From positions 62,001 through 126,000 of the forward strand of contig CAVXOW010000005.1 in NCBI GenBank assembly GCA_963763485.1: a DNA stretch of 64,000 nt, in the 5' to 3' direction. The DNA is from CAWCKS01 sp963763485 (GTDB lineage Bacteria; Pseudomonadota; Alphaproteobacteria; Rhizobiales; Xanthobacteraceae). Each line of letters begins with the position of its first letter. Within the stretch, counting starts at the first letter, position 1. The notes under the pieces were generated by a model. It ran no database searches and was not told the origin of the DNA. It saw only the letters and a program-made list of their open reading frames with translations. Made by a program: the position numbers and the translations under genes. Of the stretch, positions 44,565 through 54,010 are shown in pieces.

Positions 44565-45665
44565 TTGCCGGCACCGCTACCAGGCGCAATCGATTGCGAC
44601 GTGCATGTTGCGGTGCCGCAGACGCGCACGCTGGTGCCGTTCCTCGATGAATACTGGGCCGATCACGTCCAGGTCCGCGGCGTCGACACCCAGAACCACC
44701 AGATGAGCAGCATGCCGCCGCGCGCACCGCTGTCGGTGCGGCCGGATTGGCAGGCCAGCGACGGCGCGCTGCCGGGATCGAATCTCGACGATCTCAAGTC
44801 GAAAGTGCTCGATCATTTCCAGCTCAAATTCGCCGTGTGCAATTGCATCCATGGCACGCAGATCATGCTCAGCGAGGACATGAGCATGGCGTTTTGCAAG
44901 GCGACCAACGATTGGCTGGCGAAGGAATGGCTCGACCGCGATCCGCGCTTGCGCGCGTCGATCGTCATCCCTTCCGAAAGCCCCGATCTCGCCGCCGAAG
45001 AGATCGAACGGGTCGCTGCCGACAAACGCTTCGTCCAGGTGCTGATGCTGGCGATGGGCGAGCGGCCGCTCGGGCGCCGCTCGTACTGGCCAATCTATCG
45101 CGCCGCCGAGCGCCACAGGCTGCCGATCGGCATTCACGCCGGCAGCAACTATCGACAGGCGCCGACCTCGATCGGCTGGCCGTCCTACTATCTCGAAGAC
45201 TACGTCGTGCAGGCGCAAGCCTTCGCGGCCCAGCTGTTGAGCCTCGTCACCGAGGGCGTGTTCGTCAAGTTCCCGGAGCTGAAGGTCGTGATGATGGAGT
45301 CGGGCGTGACCTGGCTGCCCGGCCTGATCTGGCGCGCGGACAAGACCTGGCGCGCGGTGCGCTTCGAAGTGCCGTGGCTGCAGCAGGCGCCCGGCGAAGT
45401 CATCCGCAACCACGTTCGCTTCACGATCCAGCCGTTCGATGCGCCGCCGCACCGCGAGCAGCTCGATCGGCTGCTTGAGCAGTTCGGCTCGGACGACATG
45501 CTGCTGTTCTCGACCGATTATCCGCACTGGCATTTTGATGGCGACGATGCCGTCCCGGCTGGATTTGCCGGATGCGCTGGTCCGAAAATCCTGTTCGACA
45601 ATCCGTTAAAGACCTATCCTCGGTTGTCGCAGGCCGCCCGTGATTCCCTGGAGCAAGCCGTATGA
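44565..45665 (+). CDS. Amidohydrolase-2 family metal-dependent hydrolase (first of pair)
   Basis: 366 residues. TTG start at 44565 chosen for the GGAG seven bases upstream (LPAPLPGAIDCDVHV). Metal motifs: DCDVHVAVP (DxH), GIHAGSNYR (His), MMESGVTWLPGL, and FSTDYPHWHFDGDD (Asp). Family members cleave or decarboxylate ring-derived acids. Stop overlaps the start of the second amidohydrolase (ATGA), indicating a translationally coupled operon of amidohydrolase, amidohydrolase and Rieske protein. Confidence 0.88.
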   Translation: MPAPLPGAIDCDVHVAVPQTRTLVPFLDEYWADHVQVRGVDTQNHQMSSMPPRAPLSVRPDWQASDGALPGSNLDDLKSKVLDHFQLKFAVCNCIHGTQIMLSEDMSMAFCKATNDWLAKEWLDRDPRLRASIVIPSESPDLAAEEIERVAADKRFVQVLMLAMGERPLGRRSYWPIYRAAERHRLPIGIHAGSNYRQAPTSIGWPSYYLEDYVVQAQAFAAQLLSLVTEGVFVKFPELKVVMMESGVTWLPGLIWRADKTWRAVRFEVPWLQQAPGEVIRNHVRFTIQPFDAPPHREQLDRLLEQFGSDDMLLFSTDYPHWHFDGDDAVPAGFAGCAGPKILFDNPLKTYPRLSQAARDSLEQAV

Positions 45666-46781
45666 ACATCCATTCCCCGAACGTCCGGCCCGAGCTTGAA
45701 ACGGAGGGCAAGACCCATCTCGGCTTTGTCGATTGCGACATCCATCCGATGTTCAAATCGTCAAGCGAGCTGAACGAGTTTCTGCCGAAGCGGTGGCGCG
45801 AGCATGCCGCAACCGTCGGCAAGCGCACGCGCGCGCCGTTTGCGGCAACGCCGTCATATCCGCGCATCAGCCCCGGCAACGGCATGCGCGGCGACGCCTG
45901 GCCCTCGAATGGCGGACTGCCGGGCTCCGACCTCGACTTGATGCGCTCGCAGCTGCTCGATCTGTTCGATGTCCGCCACGGCATCATGCTGCCGCTCGTC
46001 GGCGGTGCCTCCGATGAACGCAATGTCGATTTCGGCGCGGCGCTGGCGACGGCCGTGAACGACTGGCAGGCCGCCTTCTGGAGCGATCGCGAGCCGCGGC
46101 TGCTCGGCTCGGTGCAGATCAGCCTCGAGCATACCGAGGCCGCGATTGCCGAGATCGAGAAGCGCGCCGGCGACAAGCGGTTTGCGCAGGTGATGATTCC
46201 GCCGCGCAGCATCGAGCCGCTCGGGCGGCGGCGTTACCTGCCGATCCTCGAGGCATGTGCGGCAAACGGCTTTCCGATCGCGCTGCATCTGGGTGGTGTG
46301 GGTGGCCATCCGTCGACCGGCACCGGCTGGCCGTCCTACTATCACGAAGAGCACCCGTCCTATGTGCAGACCAACGAGGCGCTGACCACGAGCCTCGTGA
46401 TCGAAGGCGTGTTCGAGCGGGTGCCGAAGCTGAAGGCGGTTCTGGTCGAAGGCGGCTTTGCCTGGATCCCCGCGCTGAAGTGGCGGCTCGACAAGCACTT
46501 CGAGCGCATGCGGGACGAGGTGCCCCATCTCAAGCGGCTGCCGTCCGAATATATCCACGATCACATCTGGGTCACGACCCAGCCGATGGAAGAGCCGGAG
46601 CGGCGCGAGGATCTGCGTCGAGACGTTTGAGTGGATCGGATGGGACCGCGTGATGTTCTCGACCGATTACCCGCACTGGGACCAGGACGATCCGCGCTAC
46701 GCTTTCCGTACGTACATTCCGGATGCGCAGAAGCGGATGATCATGCGCGACAATGCCCTGGAACTGTACGGCCTCGATTGA
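45662..46781 (+). CDS. Amidohydrolase-2 family hydrolase (second of pair), frameshifted (+1) near 46619
   Basis: Begins MNIHSPNVRPEL; motifs FVDCDIHPMFKSSSEL (DxH), ALHLGGVGGHPSTGTG (His), VLVEGGFAWIPAL. Near 46619 one extra base stops the frame at 46630; the next frame gives ETFEWIGWDRVMFSTDYPHW (catalytic Asp) to the end DNALELYGLD. About 372 residues if repaired. Paralog of the preceding gene; a heterodimer or sequential action is possible. Its stop overlaps the Rieske gene start. Confidence 0.85.
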
Positions 46782-47191
46782 TGGCGAAGTACGTCGTTGC
46801 GCTCGCAAGCGAGATTGTGCCGGGCAAGTGCAAGATCGTCAGCGCCGGCGGCCGCGAGATCGGTGTCTACAACATCAGCGACGCGTTCTACGCGCTGGTC
46901 AACCGCTGCCCGCATGAAGGCGCCGCCGTCTGTCGCGGTCAGATCATGGGCCGCCCGGAATCCGACACGCCGGGGAAATACCGGCTGAGCCAGCGCGGCG
47001 AAATGGTGCGCTGTCCGTGGCATGGCTGGCTGTTCGAGATCAAGACCGGCCAGTCCTGGTGCGATGCCACGACGCTCACGCGCAGCATCCCGGTTCATGT
47101 GGAGACTGGCGAGGACATTGCGCGCGGACCGTTTCAGGCCGAGACGGTGCCAGTGACGATCGAGGATCGTTACATCGTGCTGGAGTTTTGA
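46781..47191 (+). CDS. Rieske 2Fe-2S ferredoxin-type protein
   Basis: 136 residues, starting at the ATG overlapping the upstream stop. Rieske cluster: CPHEGAAVC and CPWHGWLFEIKTG (Cys-His pairs). Single-domain ferredoxin as used by aromatic-ring oxygenases, but with a 24-residue insert (GRPESDTPGKYRLSQRGEMV) between the two motifs. No oxygenase alpha subunit or reductase lies nearby, so its electron acceptor is unknown. Confidence 0.9.
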   Translation: MAKYVVALASEIVPGKCKIVSAGGREIGVYNISDAFYALVNRCPHEGAAVCRGQIMGRPESDTPGKYRLSQRGEMVRCPWHGWLFEIKTGQSWCDATTLTRSIPVHVETGEDIARGPFQAETVPVTIEDRYIVLEF

Positions 47192-47232
47192 GGGAGAACT
47201 GGATTCGCGCGCAATCTGAGTGATTAACTCGC

Positions 47233-47433
47233 TCATACGCGATCCTGTTTCCACCGCAAGTACAGATAAAGGAGCGGGCCAACTACCACCAACTCAAACA
47301 TCTGTCCCCCGAGGAATATCCAGCCCTCGATCCAAACTCCAACGGCCAAGTAGGCAAGCGTCGCGAACACGGCCAAAGCCGTCACAAGCCGGGCACGCCT
47401 CCTGGCACTGAGTTCGGGTGACGACGACTGCAT
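47233..47433 (-). CDS. Small two-helix membrane protein, hypothetical
   Basis: 66 residues: basic cytoplasmic start (ARRRARLV), two hydrophobic helices (ALAVFATLAYLAVGVW and QMFELVVVGPLLYLYL), and a Lys/Arg end RWKQDRV. The composition argues for a real membrane peptide, but there is no known family and no strong ribosome binding site. Confidence 0.5.
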   Translation of the reverse strand: MQSSSPELSARRRARLVTALAVFATLAYLAVGVWIEGWIFLGGQMFELVVVGPLLYLYLRWKQDRV

Positions 47434-47518
47434 TTGGGGACGATAGCAAATCGAGCGGATTCAGCCGACTGGCTGTCACGCAGATTTGCTGACTGACTAC
47501 CGACCCCCTCTAGGGCTG

Positions 47519-47540
47519 TGTTGAGACGCGATGCTCAACA
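47519..47540. promoter_or_regulatory. Inverted repeat tgttgag-N8-ctcaaca, candidate operator
   Basis: Perfect 7-bp arms about 115 bp upstream of the secreted-protein gene at 47655, in an otherwise uncoded 220-bp stretch. No T-run, so an operator is more likely than a terminator. Confidence 0.4.
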
Positions 47541-47654
47541 TTATGGGGATGTCACATTTGTTTCCGGAATAAGCGCTGGTTGAGGCGGTTCAGCCATTGG
47601 GAGCCGCACGGACAAATTTGAGCGGCTTCGGATCGCTATATTTCGGAGTTCTTA

Positions 47655-48266
47655 ATGACTGGACTGCCTCGGACACTATGGTTGTCCGCGCTATCCCTTG
47701 TGCTGATCTGCTCGCAAGCGATCGCCCAGCCCGCACAGAACCGCCGCATCCGCGGAACCGTCGAAAGCCTCGACAGCAATGTTTTGATGGTGAAGGCCCG
47801 CGACGGCACGGACGTGAAGATCCGCCTCGCAGACAACTGGGCGGTCATCTCCTACACCAAGGCGCAGATCGCCGACATCAAGGTTGGCACGTTCATCGGG
47901 GTCGGCGGCACGCCACAGCCCGACGGCAGCCAGAAGGCGGTCTCAATCAATATCTTTCCCGAGAGCGCGCGCGGTCTGGGCGAGGGCTTTCGTCCGTGGG
48001 ATCAGGCTCCGAACGGAACCATGACCAACGCGAACGTTGCCGAAGCGGTTGCGGGCGTTGACGGCCAGACGCTGCTGCTGAAATACAAGGACGGCGAGAA
48101 GAAGATCATCGTGCCGCCGGCGACGCCAATCGCGCTGTTTGGTCCAGGCGAGAAGGCTGAGGTGAAACCCGGCGTCGCCGTGGCGGTCAGCGCAGTCACG
48201 AAGCCCGACGGCTCACTGGAATCGGCCCGCGTCGGTGTCGGACGAGATGGCCTGGTGCCGAACTAA
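47655..48266 (+). CDS. Secreted protein with two DUF5666-like OB segments
   Basis: 203 residues. Start 47655 with CGGAG upstream. Signal peptide ends CSQAIAQ. The body holds two similar halves (IRGTVESLDSNVLMVKARDG ... VGTFIGVGGTPQPDG and ANVAEAVAGVDGQTLLLKYK ... VKPGVAVAVSAVTKPDG), each like a DUF5666 barrel. Periplasmic; function unknown. Confidence 0.78.
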   Translation: MTGLPRTLWLSALSLVLICSQAIAQPAQNRRIRGTVESLDSNVLMVKARDGTDVKIRLADNWAVISYTKAQIADIKVGTFIGVGGTPQPDGSQKAVSINIFPESARGLGEGFRPWDQAPNGTMTNANVAEAVAGVDGQTLLLKYKDGEKKIIVPPATPIALFGPGEKAEVKPGVAVAVSAVTKPDGSLESARVGVGRDGLVPN

Positions 48267-48366
48267 AACCAAAACCCTATTCACTGGCGACTAATGCGGT
48301 GGCCGCGTCCGCGACCACACGGAACAAGCAGATGGAACCGATGAAGAAAGGTTCCGTGCCGTTTTG

Positions 48367-49611
48367 ATGTCCGGCGTGCTATCGAGCGGTATGAGTTCAA
48401 TACCGGAGACAGGCGAACCTGTCGTTGAAGAGAAACCTGGCGGCGAGCCCGAAGATTTAACTGGACGTGCACTCCGTCTGCGCATTCGCCAGCAGGAGTT
48501 GCTTGCTGAACTCGGGGTGCTTGCTCTGCAGCGCACGAGCTTCATCGATATGCTCAATCACACCGCGCGGATGACGGCTGAAGGCCTCGGCGCCGAATAT
48601 TGCAAGATCATGGAATACATTCCCGCAGACAAGCGTCTGCTCGTTTGCGCGGGCGTCGGCTGGGACGAGGGTGTCGTTGGCAAAGCGACAGTCGGCGCCG
48701 ATTTGGATTCACCCGCCGGCTACGCCCTCCAGACCGGCAAGCCCGTGATTTCCAATCATCTTGAAAATGAGGAGCGCTTTCGAACTCCGGAATTGCTGGT
48801 CAAACATGGAATCCGCCGTGCAATGAACGTGATTTTGCAAGGCGATGGAGTGCCATTTGGTGTGCTCGAGGTTGATAGCCGATCCGAAGGTGAGTTCGGC
48901 GAGCATGACATCACTTTCTTGCAAGGTGCCGCGAACATCCTCGGTATGGCCATTGAGCAGCAGCAGTACCAGCGCAAGCTACAAGCGGCGCTCGACCGTC
49001 ATCAAATTTTGCTCAAAGAGGTCAACCATCGCGTCAAGAACAGCCTGCAGGTGGTATCGAGCATGCTTCACTTGCAGGCGAACGCCGTTGGCGATCCCGC
49101 ATTGAGCGAACCGCTCATGGAAGCATCGACCAGAATCCTGGCCGTCGGCCGAGCCTACAATCGCCTCGCATACAACGCTGACTATGAGAACATAGACTTG
49201 GTGGCCTATTTGCGGGAAGTCGTCGACGACTTGGGGCCAGCGGTTGCACCGTGCAAGATTCAATTTGATGCGCCCAGGGAAACCCCGTTCGCCGCGGACC
49301 GAGCCATCCTCGTGGCGTTGATTGTCAACGAACTCGTCTTGAACGCAGGCAGACACGCCTATCCCGATTGCCCGGATGGGGCGATCCGCCTGCAACTCCT
49401 TCTGAGCGACGACAAAGCGGTCTCGATTTCGATCAGCGACGACGGAGTTGGACTGCCCAGCGACTTTAACCCGGCTCTCACCAAGCGGCTGGGCACGCGC
49501 ATCGTTCAGGCCTTGGCAGGTCAGCTGGGGGCCGAGCTGAAGAGGCAGGAGTCAACCAAGGGCACTCATTACGTGCTTGTCGTGCCGTTGCACGTCGCGG
49601 TGGCCAATTGA
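48367..49611 (+). CDS. GAF-domain sensor histidine kinase, HisKA_2/HWE type
   Basis: 414 residues. GAF domain about 45-195 (LGVLALQRTSFIDMLNHTAR, AGYALQTGKPVISNHLENEE, GVLEVDSRSEGEFGEHDITF). Phosphoacceptor LLKEVNHRVKNSLQVVSSML (His) of the HisKA_2 class, then N-box VNELVLNAGRHAYPDCPDG and G1 SISDDGVGLP. Soluble, cytoplasmic. Such kinases often feed the general stress response (PhyR/EcfG); no partner is in the window. In-frame starts at 48364 (TTG) and 48391 are possible. Confidence 0.88.
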   Translation: MSGVLSSGMSSIPETGEPVVEEKPGGEPEDLTGRALRLRIRQQELLAELGVLALQRTSFIDMLNHTARMTAEGLGAEYCKIMEYIPADKRLLVCAGVGWDEGVVGKATVGADLDSPAGYALQTGKPVISNHLENEERFRTPELLVKHGIRRAMNVILQGDGVPFGVLEVDSRSEGEFGEHDITFLQGAANILGMAIEQQQYQRKLQAALDRHQILLKEVNHRVKNSLQVVSSMLHLQANAVGDPALSEPLMEASTRILAVGRAYNRLAYNADYENIDLVAYLREVVDDLGPAVAPCKIQFDAPRETPFAADRAILVALIVNELVLNAGRHAYPDCPDGAIRLQLLLSDDKAVSISISDDGVGLPSDFNPALTKRLGTRIVQALAGQLGAELKRQESTKGTHYVLVVPLHVAVAN

Positions 49612-49756
49612 ACGTCGCCATTTTCGCCTTGCCAGCCGCATTCGTAGTTCTGCTCATGGCACGTCACGTCGCTTCGCCGCGACACAATGATACATCCGCT
49701 ATCGGGGCATAGCAGACGTTGATCAAGCCGCGCAATTCATGGGTACGCGCCGCTCG

Positions 49757-50602
49757 TCATCGCTTCTTCTGCGGCTCGACCAGCAGCGTCGGCACGCCGC
49801 AGGTTCCGTTGCGCGCTGTGAACACGCGTGTGCCGGGCAGCCGGCCGGTGCGCACCTCAGACACGTCAACGCCGCTGGCCGCGAGCCGCTCGCGCGCGGC
49901 ATCGGTATCGGCGACGCGCCAGCTCAGGCCCCACAGCCGATCCGGCTTGTCGGAGATGGGACGGTCGAGCCGCTGCATCACCTCGAAGGTCAGGTCGCCG
50001 CAGCGGAAGAACAACAGCCGCGCATTCCAGTCGGGCCGCGACAGGTCGCGAATTATTTCCAGGCCAAGCTTTGCGCCATACAGCGCCATCGCTCTGTCCG
50101 GCTGCGCCGTCGCGATCACGACGTGATCGAGCCCCGTGACCGGCGCGGCGCCGATGGTCTGCGAACTCGGACGTTCGCCGTGAAGCTGCAGCGCGAACAG
50201 CCGCACGCCGTTGGTGGCGTCGGTCGCTGCGCGGGTGCGCTGCCAGCTCAAGTTTGTGCCATCGAGCACGTTGGTGCTCTGACCGGCCGCAATCGCCTCC
50301 GGTTGCAGCCCGACGCGATTGAGCCGGCGATGAGTGCGTGAAATATCATCGACGCGGACGGCGAGGCTGGCAAGTCCTTCGCCGTCCTTCTCCAGCGCCG
50401 CGTGCACGCGTTGCGCGCCCGCGCTTTCACCATCCGGCGCCATCAGTTCGAGTGACGTGTTGGACAGCGTGAAGGTTGCGGTCGCAACCCCATCCCCACG
50501 CGTCCGCCATGCCGGCTGAACGCCGAGCAGCGTTTGATAGGCGCGCACGCCGGCCTCGATTTCAGGAGTGATCAGGACGATGTGGTCGAGTGCGGTGATC
50601 AT
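49757..50602 (-). CDS. VOC-family protein, two glyoxalase-like modules
   Basis: 281 residues with two VOC modules: ALDHIVLITPEIEAGVRAYQ (1-120) and GLDHVVIATAQPDRAMALYG (about 155-280). Ends GTRVFTARNGTCGVPTLLVE. Resembles glyoxalase_3-type proteins; substrate unknown. A short homologous 3' remnant lies at 44378-44475. Confidence 0.85.
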   Translation of the reverse strand: MITALDHIVLITPEIEAGVRAYQTLLGVQPAWRTRGDGVATATFTLSNTSLELMAPDGESAGAQRVHAALEKDGEGLASLAVRVDDISRTHRRLNRVGLQPEAIAAGQSTNVLDGTNLSWQRTRAATDATNGVRLFALQLHGERPSSQTIGAAPVTGLDHVVIATAQPDRAMALYGAKLGLEIIRDLSRPDWNARLLFFRCGDLTFEVMQRLDRPISDKPDRLWGLSWRVADTDAARERLAASGVDVSEVRTGRLPGTRVFTARNGTCGVPTLLVEPQKKR

Positions 50603-50638
50603 TGGAGAGATTGTCCGCGAGCTTCAGCACTGGCAAAA

Positions 50639-51643
50639 TCAACCCAGCTTCACCAGCATCTTTCCGATGTTTTCGCCCTTGAACAATCCGAGAAACGCAT
50701 TCGGAGCTTGCTCAATGCCGTGGAAGACAGTCTCGCGCGATTTGATTTTGCCGGCCGCGTACCAGGCGGCGAGGTCCTTTTCGAAGGGCGGCCGCAGCCT
50801 GGCGTAGTTTGAGACGATGAAGCCTTCCATGCGCAAACTCTTGGTCACCATCATAAAGAGATTGCGCGGAGCGTTCGGCGGCGTCGTGGCATTGTACTGT
50901 CCGATTGCGCCGCACAGGGCAAATCGGGCGAACTGCTTCGCGTTCGCGAGGGCGGCATCGAGGTGGTCGCCGCCGACATTGTCGAAATAGACATCGATGC
51001 CTTCGGGTGCGGCCTTGGCCAAGGCAGCGTTCAGGTCGGGAACGGCCTTGTAGTCGATCGCCGCATCGGCCCCCAGTTCGCCTTGCACGAATGCGACCTT
51101 TTTGGCGCCGCCGGCGGAGGCGATCACCTTGTGTCCTTTCAGCTTGGCGATCTGGCAGACCATCGAGCCGACGGCGCCGGCCGCTCCGGACACGAAGACG
51201 ACGTCGCCTTCCTTGAGCGCCGCAACATGCAGCAAGCCGACATAGGCCGTGAATCCGGTGCCGCCCGCGGCGCCCAGAAAGGTTTCCGGGGGCAAGCCGT
51301 GCGAGTCGAGTTTCTGCACGTCCGTAGCGGCGGCGTTGAAGCCTTCGCGCCAGCCAAGGAAGCTGCGAACCAGATCGCCGGGCTTGAGCGATGGATCCCT
51401 GGAGATCGTGACTTCGCCGATCGCTGCCCCTTGCATCGCAACGCCGAGCTGGAACGGCGGAATATAGCTTTTCTCATCATTCATCCGCGGCCGCATGTAC
51501 GGATCGACGCTCATCCAGAGATTGCGGACCTGAATCTGCCCGGCGGTCGGCGGTGGCAGCTCGACGCTGGCGAGCTCAAAGTTGGAGGCGCCGGGCATTC
51601 CGGTTGGCCGGCTCTTCAGACGGATTTCGCGGGACAGTGTCAT
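50639..51643 (-). CDS. NADP-dependent oxidoreductase (CurA/prostaglandin-reductase type MDR)
   Basis: 334 residues from MTLSREIRLK; GGAG seven bases upstream decides for 51643. Lacks zinc ligands. NLWMSVDPYMRPRMNDEKSY, VFVSGAAGAVGSMVCQIAKL (nucleotide binding), YFDNVGGDHLDAALA, typical of the leukotriene-B4/2-alkenal reductase group that reduces alkenal double bonds. Confidence 0.9.
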   Translation of the reverse strand: MTLSREIRLKSRPTGMPGASNFELASVELPPPTAGQIQVRNLWMSVDPYMRPRMNDEKSYIPPFQLGVAMQGAAIGEVTISRDPSLKPGDLVRSFLGWREGFNAAATDVQKLDSHGLPPETFLGAAGGTGFTAYVGLLHVAALKEGDVVFVSGAAGAVGSMVCQIAKLKGHKVIASAGGAKKVAFVQGELGADAAIDYKAVPDLNAALAKAAPEGIDVYFDNVGGDHLDAALANAKQFARFALCGAIGQYNATTPPNAPRNLFMMVTKSLRMEGFIVSNYARLRPPFEKDLAAWYAAGKIKSRETVFHGIEQAPNAFLGLFKGENIGKMLVKLG

Positions 51644-51709
51644 CTTGTTCTCCTGCAAGGTTCGCGAGCGGGCCTCTGGCGGCGTTCGCCGCTGCCGGCG
51701 AGGCCGCGG

Positions 51710-52573
51710 TCATAACACAGTTCCCACCTTCGTCGCCCTGAGCGAATACGACAGCGGCATGCGCGGATACCCCTCCGGCAAGCGCCACATCCGGTCCGTC
51801 GCCGGCACGAGGATCGGCAAGCCCTGCCACGGCAGCATCTCGTGCTCGCGAAACATCGTGATGCTCATGCCGGCGTCGATCAAGGCGCCGACGACCGACG
51901 ACAGCGAATGGATCCATTCCCGCGTCGCCTGGTTTGTCATGACGGTTTGATCGCCGGTGTAAGTCGTGGCGTTTGTGAACGAGAGCGGCGTATCCGGCGG
52001 AGTCTGGAAATCCCAGGTCGGCACCAGCTTGCCGTCGACGATTTCAAGCACCGCGAAGGCCGGATGGAGATCGGCGAAGTAAAGTTCGCCGCCGGGCTTG
52101 AGCACCGACGCAATGACATTGGCCCAGCGCTTCATGTCCGGCAGCCAGCAGATCGTGCCCCAGGTCGTGAACACGAGATCGAACGGACCTGGCACGAGTC
52201 TCGGTGCGTCATCGACGGAGCCGTGAACAAACTCGGCGGCAAGGCCGGTCTCGCGCGCAAGCTGACGCGCCACGGCAAGCGCCGGTTCGGAGAAATCCAG
52301 TCCCGTCGCAATGGCGCCGCGGCGCACGAGGCACAGCGTGTCGCGCCCGATATGGCATTGCAGGTGGAGCACGCGCTTGGCCCTGATGTCGCCGAGCTCG
52401 GCGGCTTCGATATCGTGCAGCGCATCCTCGCCGGCGCGGAAGCGGTCGAGCATGTAGTCGCCGGTGGCGTCGCGTGCATGGATCGCGACCCGCTCGTCCC
52501 AGTTCCGGCGGTTGATCTCGATCGGGTCGGTCATGGCGATGGCCGTTTCGCTTACCTCTTGCGCGACGCGCAT
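51710..52573 (-). CDS. Class I SAM-dependent methyltransferase
   Basis: 287 residues. Start 52573 has a strong GGAGGAG six bases upstream; a start at 52534 (MTDPIEINRR) is possible. SAM-binding VLHLQCHIGRDTLCLVRRGA, acidic loop GLDFSEPALAVARQL, DLVFTTWGTICWLPDM. Small-molecule methyltransferase of the UbiE/methyltransf_11 type; substrate unknown. Confidence 0.85.
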   Translation of the reverse strand: MRVAQEVSETAIAMTDPIEINRRNWDERVAIHARDATGDYMLDRFRAGEDALHDIEAAELGDIRAKRVLHLQCHIGRDTLCLVRRGAIATGLDFSEPALAVARQLARETGLAAEFVHGSVDDAPRLVPGPFDLVFTTWGTICWLPDMKRWANVIASVLKPGGELYFADLHPAFAVLEIVDGKLVPTWDFQTPPDTPLSFTNATTYTGDQTVMTNQATREWIHSLSSVVGALIDAGMSITMFREHEMLPWQGLPILVPATDRMWRLPEGYPRMPLSYSLRATKVGTVL

Positions 52574-52666
52574 GTGGCTCCTCCCCAGAGCCATAACAGT
52601 TCCCTTGACGCGGTGCCAGCAATCAGGCTGATTATATGACGATAATCATCTAACTGCGGAGCTGAT

Positions 52667-53119
52667 ATGCCGGACAACAGCTCGATTTCTCTCACCCGTC
52701 AGGGCCATCGTCTCATTCAGCTTGGCGTCGCGCTGTTCCTGTTCGTGACGTTGCAGGGCCTCGTGATCCAGAATTTCGCCGTGCCAGGCCTCGGCCGCTC
52801 GGCACATACGCTCAGCTTGTCCAGCGGTCTGGTGCTGCTCGGTATCGGCCTGGTCTGGCCGCGGCTCATCCTCGGCGCGACGGCGACGCGTGTCACGTTC
52901 TGGTTCCTGGTCTACTCGCTGCTTGCGACCATCGTCGCGTTTCTGCTCGCTGCGATCTGGGGCGCGGGCAATACGGTGCTGCCGATTGCCGCTGGCGCGG
53001 CGCACGGCACCACGCTGCAGGAAAACATCATCGCCACCGTTCTGGTGTCGACGCTGCCGACCGGGATCATCGCGTTCGCGCTGATCCTGTGGGGGTTGCG
53101 CGGCCCACCGGCAACCTGA
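52667..53119 (+). CDS. Four-helix membrane protein, hydroxylaminobenzene mutase/styrene-oxide isomerase-like
   Basis: 150 residues, four hydrophobic helices. The pattern RLIQLGVALFLFVTLQGLVI ... SLSSGLVLLGIGLVWPRLIL ... FWFLVYSLLATIVAFLLAAIWGAG ... ATVLVSTLPTGIIAF resembles HabA (hydroxylaminobenzene mutase) and, more distantly, styrene oxide isomerase. Identification is from memory of the family pattern. The crotonase gene follows 17 bp later, so they may be co-transcribed. Confidence 0.55.
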   Translation: MPDNSSISLTRQGHRLIQLGVALFLFVTLQGLVIQNFAVPGLGRSAHTLSLSSGLVLLGIGLVWPRLILGATATRVTFWFLVYSLLATIVAFLLAAIWGAGNTVLPIAAGAAHGTTLQENIIATVLVSTLPTGIIAFALILWGLRGPPAT

Positions 53120-53136
53120 GAAAGGAATTTTGCGCC

Positions 53137-53927
53137 ATGGCCGAGCAGGCAAGCGAAGGTCGCGTCTATCAACGAAGCCCACGGCCACGTGCTGAAGATC
53201 GTGATCGACAATGTCACCAAGCGCAATTCGTTCTCGCCCGAGATGATGGAGCAGCTCTCCGACGCCTTCACGCTGCTGGAGAACACGTCCGACTATCGTG
53301 TCGGCGTGCTGTGCGCCGCGGGCGATCACTTCACCGCCGGGCTCGACATGCCGAAATTCTTCGGGCCCAACGCTGTGCCGCGCCAGCGCAAGGAAGGCAA
53401 TGTCGATCCGTTCGGGCTGTCGAAGCGCTGCAGCAAGCCGGTGGTCACGGCGGTGCAGGGCGTCGTCTTCACCGTCGGCATCGAGATGATGCTGGCGGGC
53501 GATATCGTGATTGCCGCCGAACTCAAGCCGCTTTTGCCAGATGGAAGCCAAGCGCGGCATCGCGCCGCTGGCCGGCGCGCACTTCCGCTTCCTCACGCGC
53601 GCGGGCTGGGGCGATGCGATGTATCACCTTCTGTTGTGCGACGAGTTCAACGCCGAGCGTGCCCACAAGATCGGCCTGGTGCAGGAAGTGGTGCCGGCAG
53701 GCAAGCAGGTCGAGCGCGCAATGGAGATCGGCAAGCTGATCGCGCAGAACGCGCCGCTTGGCATCCAGGTGACCAAGCAAGGCGCACTGAAATATCTCGA
53801 GGCCGCCGAACGCGCCGGCATCGATTTCATCCCGACGATCCGCGCCCGCGTGCTCGGCACCGAGGATGCCAAGGAAGGGATCCGGTCCTTTGTCGAGCGA
53901 CGTCCCGCGGTGTTCCAGGGGCGGTGA
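53137..53927 (+). CDS. Enoyl-CoA hydratase/isomerase family protein, two +1 frameshifts
   Basis: ATG 53137 opens MAEQAS; an extra base near 53155 shifts to KVASINEAHGHVLKIVIDNV, FSPEMMEQLSDAF, and the crotonase oxyanion segments AAGDHFTAGLDMPKF and VQGVVFTVGIEMMLAGD. A second extra base near 53535 leads to RFCQMEAKRGIAPLAGAHFR and NAERAHKIGLVQEVV to the end. About 262 residues if repaired, normal length. Canonical catalytic Glu pair not obvious, so the reaction is uncertain. Two separate insertions in one otherwise clean gene. Confidence 0.8.
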
Positions 53928-54010
53928 GGTCGCCCTTTCTCAAGAATTGAATATTAATTCATCGCGCCAGAACCCGCACTAAAAATCGCATAAGCCTTTG
54001 GAACTGGGTA

